This document shows, in pieces, positions 56,342 to 64,000 of a stretch of DNA of 64,000 nucleotides. This DNA is from Paraconiothyrium sp. Pb-2020. Lineage: Eukaryota > Ascomycota > Dothideomycetes > Pleosporales > Didymosphaeriaceae. The stretch spans positions 434,001 through 498,000 of the forward strand of contig JAJUBI010000001.1 in the NCBI GenBank assembly GCA_022419385.1, in the 5' to 3' direction. Every line of letters begins with the position of its first letter. The stretch's first letter is position 1. The position numbers were made by a program, and so were the translations under genes. The notes below the pieces were generated by a model. It did not search any database and was not told where the DNA came from. It worked only from the letters and a program-made list of their open reading frames with translations.

Positions 56342-57823
56342 CTACCATCCCGGCTGTGGGGGCTGATGCCCGCCCTGCTGGCCGTAGCTGTGCTGTTGCT
56401 GAGGCGGAGGAGGATACTGTGGTGCTCCACCGTACTGGTTGTGCTGGTGCTGGTCGTAGTTCTGGGGGCCTCCGTAAGGCGCGTTGTGGCCATACTGACC
56501 TGGCGGGGCTTGGTGTTGCGGGAAGACTGGGCCTCCGTAGCCAGCTTGTTGGCCGTAGCCGCCTGGGGGTCCTCCATAGTTGCCCTGGTGCTGGTTCGGG
56601 GGTGCGCCATACTGGTTGTTACCTCCATATTGCGATTGCTGGTGTTGCCCTGGCGCGGGAGAACCGTAGCTCTGACCTGGCCCAGGATAGTTTTGATGCT
56701 GTCCGCCTGCCCCGCCATACTGGTTGTGCTGATGCTGCCCATATCCTCCTTGTTGATGTTGGTCATGGCTGCCATACTGGCCTGGAGGTGGAGAAGAGTG
56801 CGTGTTGTGGCTCGGCGTGGAGGCGAGCGATCCGCTGGGCTGATACGCTGTGGGAGGAGCGCTGCCAGAGTAGGTGCTGCCCTGGGAGGCATTGTGGCTG
56901 TATCCGTAGCCACCATCAGACGGCTTATTATGCTACTACGAGTCAGGCGAACTCATTCCAGAAACTGTATGGTTGAGATTACGACTTACCGAGCTGCCGC
57001 CCAGGACCCCGCCGAGCAAGCCACCTAGGCCGCCTCCGCTCGATGTCGAATGGCCTGATGAGCCACCATGCCCTGACTGGCTGCTGCCATGGTTCTGCTT
57101 CCCTCCACCAAGTAAACCACTTGCAAGTTGGCCAACAAGGTTGCTTGATCCGCCGCCGTGTCCGCTGCTGCTGCCGTGGGACTGCTTTCCTCCGCCTAGT
57201 AACCCACTTGCTAATTGGCCAACAAGGTTATTAGAACCGCCTCCATGACTACTCTGCTTGTTGTTACCCATGAGTGCGTTCATAGCAAATCCCTGCATAC
57301 GATTAGTAACAACGATTGACGCAGCATCGATGACCTACCCCCAGGCCTCCAGCGCGATCGCCGGTCGGACCATCTACGCCTCTTGTACCGTCGCCAACGT
57401 CCGGGCCTTGAGTCCCATCGGCAGGCTTGTTGTATGGGTTTGCGTTCTGCGCAGGCGTGCCGTGGTTTGAGCCGCCGATAGGGGCTTCGCTGGTAGGAAG
57501 GTCCCATTGCGATACTCCTGTACTAATCTGAACATCTTGGGTTTTGTCAGTGTAATTCTGGGGCTTCGCCGTGCTTCGCGACGATGGTGAGGTATTTACG
57601 CACAATAGTACTTTCTCGATCTGTGAACTTCGGTCAGTCCTCGTGCGATGGCGGGGTACGTCGGGCCTGGTGGGGCAGCACTGCCTGGAGACCTATGTTG
57701 CCCGAGGAATACTCACGTGTTGTCCCATTGAGCTATCCAGCCTGAGGGCAGCTTTGGAAGTGCTGCATCGGTAGGGCCGGAGTCAGGCGACACTGCCGGT
57801 CGGGGAGGCGTGGGCGCAGACAT
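56342..57823 (-). CDS. WW-domain protein with Gly/Gln-rich low-complexity tail
   Basis: Five exons on the minus strand: 57823-57717, 57620-57604 (17 nt), 57535-57339, 57292-56990 and 56932-56342, summing to 1215 nt (404 aa). The WW domain is split over three exons: LPSGWIAQWDNT + SRKYY + YVQISTGVSQWDLP, with both tryptophans and the Tyr patch present. Next come a Gly-rich region with a 29-residue tandem repeat around LVGQLASGLLGGGKQ, and a long tail of Gly/Gln/Tyr/His/Pro (QYGGAGGQHQNYPGPGQSYG), ending QPPQPGW. WW domains bind proline-rich peptides. The tail is prion-like and could form condensates; this is inference. The third exon uses an AAG acceptor because the CAG eight bases on gives a stop. 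Confidence 0.8.
57074..57247 (-). repeat. tandem 29-codon repeat in the WW gene
   Basis: Two adjacent units encode HGGGSNNLVGQLASGLLGGG and HGGGSSNLVGQLASGLLGGG plus a KQ-HGSS linker, nearly identical. A third, looser GGLGGLLGGVLGG stretch follows. Confidence 0.8.
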
Positions 57824-58449
57824 CGGATTCAGAATGCGGGGAGACAATCGGACAGCTGTAGGATGCGTGGGAGAGAACTATAGACCGCAGGGAGCGGAGA
57901 TAGAGAGCAAAGTACGAATGCCGCGGTGAGCGGTTATAATGTGGGTTGGGCCGCTGACTGACTGGCTGGTCGATGCCCTGGCTTGTTGTAGGGGAGAACG
58001 CCGTGTACGACCCTGGAACGAGCGTCACCTGTGGCGCAGCTGTGTGGCGCGGTGTCTTGGGCGCGACATGCGAGCTGAAATGAACCAAGATGTGTTATTC
58101 GACGCTCTAGCAGCCCAATATTGCTTCCCTCTGTGTTGTGCCCATCGATGGCATAGTCAAGCAAACACTCAGTCTCCGGGTGCTGCAGTGACGACGATGC
58201 GAGGGCATCGGCAGAACTTCGGAACCGAGGCTCCAGGCTGCGTCACCATAGGCGCGACTCCACGGTCGCCGCATTCAATTATTTCGCATTAACCCTCAAT
58301 ATACACATTGGCCCTCTTTGGAACCCCACTCTCTTCTCTGCTAACGCTTTGCGACTAGCTTGAGCACCCGTGCGCAGCCTACTAGCTCGGATTACACGTC
58401 AACCCTCATGTCGCATTCTGTGCAGAGCACCTAGATTGCGCCGGCGAAC
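57824..58449. other. divergent promoter region WW / F-box genes
   Basis: A 626-base gap between divergent genes, with no credible coding frame. Confidence 0.5.
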
Positions 58450-60762
58450 ATGGCTGCGGATCTCTCCCGCAAACGCAAGCGGGCTCATGTCTCATACCGA
58501 GAGCCAAGCAGCGACGATGACTTCTCAAACTCCGACGTCGACAATCCCTCCAGAAGGAGGCGGCCAACTCGGCGCTCCACCCGCCACCAATCGACTGAGG
58601 TCGAGCCGGAAGCGGAAGCCTCCACGAGACATACTCAGCCCAGCGCTTCTCCTGTATTAGCTCGATCTGCTGCCTCTCAGCGCGCACATTTGAGGAAAGG
58701 GAAGAGCAAAGTCTCATACCGAGAGGACAGCACAGACGAAGGCAGTGACGAGGATCCCGAAGCCGACTATGAGCCGGAAGTGGTTGTTGTTCAAGGGAAG
58801 CCACGGTCAAAAGGCACTTCCCGGCGGTCAACACCTCGCAAGCAGTCTGAGAATAGCTCAAGGAGGATAATTGCGCCGAAGAAGCGCGCTTTTGGTGCCC
58901 CGTTGAAGGAAAAGAAGGGTATGTCCATGCTTCCGTACTGTTGATCAGGAATCTGATATACGATAGCACCCCAACCGATCGTTGTACATATTCCTACCGA
59001 TGGAAACAAGCAGGACCTGTCGTCGCTGCCTTACCATGTTCTCCTCCAGATCTTCGTCTACGCCTCACATCCACTACATGATGAGAACATGCATGCGACT
59101 TCTTCCATATCTTGGCTGACAAAGGCGGCGCAAATGTGTCATGCCTTCACAAAGCCAGCTTTGACGGCGCTATATCGTAACCCACCCATCTTCGCAATCC
59201 GACAGAATCGGAAGAAGCTGGTACACCACCTTATAACGCCGCTAGAGGACGCCCGTCAGGACTACCAGGTCATGGTCAAGCGTCTTGAGCTTGACGCCAC
59301 GCAAATGTCTGCCTTGACGGACTCCACCAGCAGCGTGGCGGATCTGACATCCCTGATATCCGCGCTGTCGACATTGAAGGAGATAGACATCTTCGACCCT
59401 CTGGATAGACCACCCTACCGCGAGCGGCTCAAGCGTATGCGCCGCTGGACTTATCCACCGGAGCTCTTTGAAGCTTTGCGGCAGACTCAGCTGCGCTTGC
59501 AGAGCTGGCGGTGGCATAGTGCCTACTGCGCCGAAGGTCTTCTGTGGATAAAGGACATTCATGCAAATCAAGCTTTCCTGAGCCTTCGCGATGTCACCTT
59601 TGTGAAGTTCAACTTCGACGAAAAGCGCAAGCCCGATGCGACTGATCCCACGACTGAGGAGCTTCTCGCATCCGCCGTTGCTTCCCTGCCGAACCTGCAA
59701 TCGTTGACATTTGAGTCTTGCACTGCTGTCAACGGAAAACTATTGTCGTTGCTGCCGTCTAACCTTCTCAGCCTCAGCATCATCAACTGCATCTATCTCA
59801 CGTCCGATGACATGCATACGTTTCTATCTGACCACGGACGGCATCTTGAAGAGCTGGTCCTCAACCACAATCAGTCTCTAGACCTCTCTTTCCTAGTTAC
59901 TCTGAAACAGGATTGCCCGCGACTGGAAGTTCTTAAGATGGACTTGAGCTACTACAGTACCCTAGCCATGTCATCTGACAACGAGCCTCTCTACGACTGG
60001 CTTCTCGGACTCGATGATGTCCCCACCTGGCCCTCAACCCTTCGCATCATCGACATGGAACATCTCCGAAAATGGGGCGCAGACTCCGCCACCAATTTCT
60101 TCACCTCGCTAATAGACTCATCGGGCGATCTTCCCTACTTGCGCGAATTGAAGATTTTGGCCATGGTAGACATGGACTGGCGTCAGCGCGCTGACTTCCG
60201 GCGGAAGTGGGCGGCACGCTTCGAGAAGGTGTTCGCATGGCGCGGCCCGGCTCCGAGCCCTCACCTCGTTTCGCTCAAGGCATACAGACAGTGGAAAGCT
60301 GCTCATCAAGATGCCACTGATAGGAACGACTCCATGCTGGATGTCATAGCCGAGGAGGTCCCGGTCGTCGCCGCGAAAGATGGCCAGACTACAGATGCAC
60401 TAGGAAGCAGCGCCAACACCGACGATGAGACAGACAGCGATGTTCCCCTTCTTGCCAGACGCAAGAACGAGAACTGGGGCTCCAGACGTCTCCGTTCCCG
60501 TGCGAAGGCCTCCACCAACTACGATGAGACATCGGAGAATGAGAATGAGGATGCCGAGGACCTTACCGAGGACACGGAAGCCGATGAGGACGAGGAGCAT
60601 ACGGTTATACAGGGTCGATGTCATACGGTCATATGCCGTATCGACAACCTGCGCCCTCGCGAGGAAATGTTTGACGAAGCTGACTTTCTCGACGAGGAGC
60701 GCAGTGGAGATGAAGAGTGGAATGAAAACAACGACGATGTTGAGGACAGCTATGCTTGGTAA
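58450..60762 (+). CDS. F-box-like / leucine-rich repeat nuclear protein
   Basis: Exons 58450-58918 and 58967-60762 give 2265 nt (754 aa). The first 155 residues are basic and disordered with nuclear-signal clusters (SRKRKRAHVSYRE, SRRRRPTRRSTR) and the motif VSYRE..S.(D/E) repeated twice. A probable F-box starts near residue 172 (LSSLPYHVLLQIFVYASHPL ... AAQMCHAFTKPALTALY). Leucine-rich repeats follow (LPNLQSLTFESCTAV, PSNLLSLSIINCIYLT, HLEELVLNHNQSLDLSFL, RLEVLKMDLSYY). The last 130 residues are very acidic (ENENEDAEDLTEDTEADEDEE). F-box/LRR proteins usually bring substrates to SCF ubiquitin ligases; here the F-box match is loose, so that role is an inference. Confidence 0.78.
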
Positions 60763-61174
60763 CCTGCTGGTTTTGTTCACGTCTGTATGATTGGTTCATC
60801 ATGATTAGACATGCGTTCGAATATGGTTGCATTGGTATGACTGGCGTTTGGTGGTACCGGTAATCAAGATACCCTGGGTTTACTGGGGGCGGTATCAGCT
60901 TTTAGTTTGCTTTGATTCGTGTAGTAGTGGTACGCGTGGGCTTAATCGGATTGAGAAAATGCATGCTTTGAAGAGGTTTTGCACGTCTAATGCTTGTTTG
61001 CCATACAACCCATTGTCTTGCTCCCTCTGACGGCGGCGTTCTAATCGCCGTATCATCGTCAGTACTACACTCACTCGATCCATAACTATTTCCCAAACTA
61101 CCATTCCAACTCTCACCACATACCGCATCCCAGCATCCGTGGCCCCGCATACTCCCACCGTACCTCAGCTCCTG
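60763..61174. other. convergent intergenic region
   Basis: A 412-base gap between the 3' ends of the F-box and antiporter genes. Nothing recognised. Confidence 0.5.
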
Positions 61175-62733
61175 TCATTGCCGCGCCTCCTCCATCCGCG
61201 CTTCACTCAACGTCGCGCTGCTACCACCCTTAAGCTCCGGCCCAGGCGATTCGACCAAGCCCCACGCCCCCTTCGCAAGCCGTTCGCCCCGGAACTTCAC
61301 CAGCAGTCCCACGAAAACAGGCCCGATGATGGTATTCAGCAAGATAGCCCAGATGGCCGTGATGAAGCCATCAGCCGACACGTACTCCGTGTTATTATAC
61401 CCTATCTCGACGATGAGCAGGCCGATTTCGCCGCGGGCGACCATGGCCATGCCGAGGAGGAGCGCCGGGGGAAGAGTGAAGCTGGCCGTGTTGTCACGGG
61501 CTGGCGCTTCTGCTGGTTTCTCCTGGGCTCTTTCTTTCTCTGGGGCAGCACGTGCCCGTGTCACCGCGGAGGAGATAGGGATGCAGGCGCCAACGAGGAA
61601 CTTAGCGACCAGCATGAGCAGCGTGTATACGACGCCCCTCCAGATCGCCTTTCCGGTCCAGAGATCTAGGAACGGTATCGCGAAGCCGACGGAAGCGAAG
61701 AACAGCGGGCGAGCACGTATGTCTGCGCGTCGAGACAGTAGCACTCGAAAGTGTGCACGAAGGTCGGGGATTTGTGCTTTTCGCGCTCACCTTCTTCGCG
61801 GGACATGACGACGAAGGGGCCTGAGGGGTGTTTGCTAGGGAGATAAGTTAGGAACGTGCCGGCGAGGAAGGCGCCGAAGAGGATGGAGGTTCCCGCGAAA
61901 GAGGCGATTGAGATGAAGGCGCAGAGGACGAGGATCATGAGGGTGATGTTGGAGAGGTGGTCGAGCTTGGCGAAGTGGTGTTCGATGTAGCCTCTGAAGA
62001 GCGGTGCGAAAACCCATTTTGTCAGGATGGGCGTGAGAATGGCCATTGCGGCGGAGGCGACGATGGGTCGCCCGATGAGCCAGCCGAGATTCGTGTTTCC
62101 GCCTGAGGATAGGGAGCCTAGTTGGTGAATTACGCTGCTCATGACTAGGCCTGAGACGTCGTCCATGACTGCGGCACTGACGAGCACGGCGCCGACGCGC
62201 GTTTGGGAGAGGTCCACGGACTTAGAGGCACCGGCTATGACGGCGAAGGTTGTTCCCAGTGAGGTCGCGCTGAGGGCAGCTCCAATGATAAAGGTCTCTA
62301 CCGCCCCGTACCCGAAACCCAGGTACAGCAGCAGGTAACTGAAACCGATGGGACATAGCACGCCAGTCGTAGCCGCAATGAGACTCAGTCCGAAGTTCGC
62401 CTTGAGCAGGTCGAGCCTCGTCGTCAGCCCTCCCTCGAAGATAATCAGGATAAGTCCGATGTACCCAAGGTACAGGAATGTCTCTTGCCACTCATGGTGA
62501 AGGATATTGGCCAGAGGCTGCCCGAAGATGATACCGACTATGATGGGCCCGATGATACCAGCGCGGATGATTTTCTCAGAGGCGTATTCGGAGATCCATA
62601 GGAAGGTGAAGAAGGAGACCAGGATGAGGATGTCGACAACTAGGTGACTACATCAGTAAATCACGAAATGCTGCAATGTTTAGATGGGCGACGTACTTCC
62701 AGGCTCATGGTATTGGAGAAAGGGCGCGGCCAT
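61175..62733 (-). CDS. CPA2-type cation/proton antiporter, one frame break
   Basis: Exon 62733-62697 encodes MAAPFLQYHEPG. Splicing across 62696-62640 (GTACGT ... CCTAG) joins it to IVDILILVSFFTFLW, as in fungal KHA1/NapA-like antiporters. About a dozen membrane segments follow. Conserved stretches include IGLILIIFEGGLTTRL, ALSATSLGTTFAVI, VSAAVMDDVSGLVM (the Asp-Asp transport site) and GMAMVARGEIGLLI. After DAQTYVLA the frame is lost at the C3 run 61709-61707. One extra C gives APLFFASVGFAIPFLD and continues to the stop at 61175, making exactly 501 codons including the stop. The protein should exchange Na+ or K+ for H+ across a plasma or internal membrane. A -1 assembly error or a recent mutation explains the break. 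Confidence 0.82.
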
Positions 62734-64000
62734 GATGCGTGCTGGCAATGGCAACACACGCGTCTTCGACAGTTGTAAGTGGCTTGTTGGAGGTTATGCT
62801 TAAGGCGCCGAGGGTACACAAGAAAAGGGAAGGCGAGACCCAAGGTGACGTAGTTCTTATGGCTAGACTCGTTGATGGCTTGTGAAGATGGGCCAAGGAC
62901 GCCGTTGCGATTTCTTCGTTGTCCCAAGGCTTGGAGGGTCCACCAATTAGGGCCTTGGCCTACATCCATCGGACGGGTATCCGGATAGACGGCAAGGAAT
63001 TTAATGATGGTCAAGTCGTTCGCATTGGTAAACTGAAAACTTGCTACGGTAGAGGTGTTGGTATATTTGTTGCGACGTACATTTGCTGCGGGCGAGGGTG
63101 GAGCGTCACCTAATCGGGTTGGGACGGTCCGTCTTTCACGGTTCGTTCCTTACTTCCGTCATAGCGTACATATTCCCACATATCTTGCACCATGCCACAG
63201 GACTACTGACTGTATCAACCCACGTCTCGAATGGTGTTAAGTTGTCAACCGCGAACACTTAACATGTCTGCAACCAAAGAACATCGAACCGTAACTATCT
63301 TAATCTAAGCCCAGTACAGGCGCTTCTAGAGATTTAATTGCCGAATGTCAGTTTGGATTTCTACTATCGAGACCATGATTGGGAAACTAGCATACCGGAA
63401 AAGAACAGATTGTGGCACAGCATAGCCAGCTGATTATCGACACTAAGCCGGAAATGGATTTCTACTCACTACTACACTTGATCTAAGCCAAAGTATACAG
63501 AGTAAAATCATTCTACAACTACTTCGAGATTGCACGTTACAATTGACTACAATGGCCGAAATAAAGCAAGCTCTAGCTAGCTGATGGGAGGTAGATTGAT
63601 GCGTATACTGGAAAGGCACAACCAAGACGTCAGGGGACTTCTTGGAGCCGCTTAAACAGTATCCGATTATCAAAGACTGCTTTGGGAAATTAAAAGGTCG
63701 GATTGCAGCAAATCCCTGTACAACTTCAGGAAGTGAAAATGGAGGAACTAACGATGCGATGACAACCGAAGTATATTCTATCGCTACATGCCTACAGTCC
63801 ACGTTTAGTCTTAATCTATATCCGTTGCCAACCCTGGATACAGAACTACTTCAATCCTCCTCTCGCGCGCCCCGATCCAACAATAGCTTTATAATCCCCT
63901 CATTGTGATTTCTACGATTACTCCTACTCCTCGCACACCAAAGTGCACTCCAGAAGCTCGTCCCCGGCCGGCCCGACAGGGCGTTAATATATCCAGTACA
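62734..64000. other. right-edge intergenic region
   Basis: About 1.27 kb to the window edge without a convincing gene. The part nearest 62733 should be the antiporter promoter. Overlapping frames at 63443-63802 (minus) and 63642-63908 (plus) look random, and the sequence from about 63250 is somewhat AT-rich. Confidence 0.4.

Noticed and set aside
63443..63908. Two overlapping frames on opposite strands near the right edge
   Set aside because: Neither has motifs or introns, and they are mutually antisense.

Overview
The window is nuclear DNA of a filamentous ascomycete. Genes carry many short introns (about 50-80 nt) with GT donors, CTAAC/CTGAC-type branch sites and AG acceptors. The proteins are typical of Pezizomycotina: an AA9 lytic polysaccharide monooxygenase, fungal YME2, BYR4-type mitotic regulator, XRCC4/LIF1 and a ubiquitin-like-domain protein. 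I favour Dothideomycetes, but this is an inference from gene content and not proven. There are no bacterial features, no CRISPR array and no tRNA or rRNA gene that I could recognise.

Layout. 1-13 kb: the edge of a possible MFS transporter, a small serine-rich protein, an HD-domain phosphohydrolase, a cysteine-containing secreted protein, two unrecognised proteins and the AA9 enzyme. 13-30 kb: an FMO-like flavoprotein with an extra C-terminal region, then a dense block of mostly housekeeping genes: YME2, the SNARE BET1, XRCC4, BYR4/BFA1, a WD40 protein and an acyl-CoA dehydrogenase whose intron holds a long hairpin, followed by a small membrane protein. 30-45 kb: an accessory-looking stretch with a cupin protein flanked by a short direct repeat, a 14-exon gene joining a zinc-binding motif, a P-loop GTPase, a RING finger and a patatin phospholipase, a zinc-finger/AT-hook protein and a ULD protein. 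44-63 kb: a WLM metalloprotease, a secreted LicD-family protein, RVB2, a long coiled-coil protein, POP8, a WW-domain low-complexity protein, an F-box/LRR protein and a CPA2-type cation/proton antiporter.

The most noteworthy points are the patatin-GTPase-RING gene (31922-37496), the roughly 305-bp palindrome inside the acyl-CoA dehydrogenase intron (28377-28681), a GC-AG intron in XRCC4, and five single-base losses in homopolymer runs that break the frames of four otherwise well-conserved genes (HD protein, BET1, POP8, antiporter). All gene models are manual splices read from the sequence. Where the exon lengths add up to a multiple of three, or do so once the inferred missing base is restored, this is stated.
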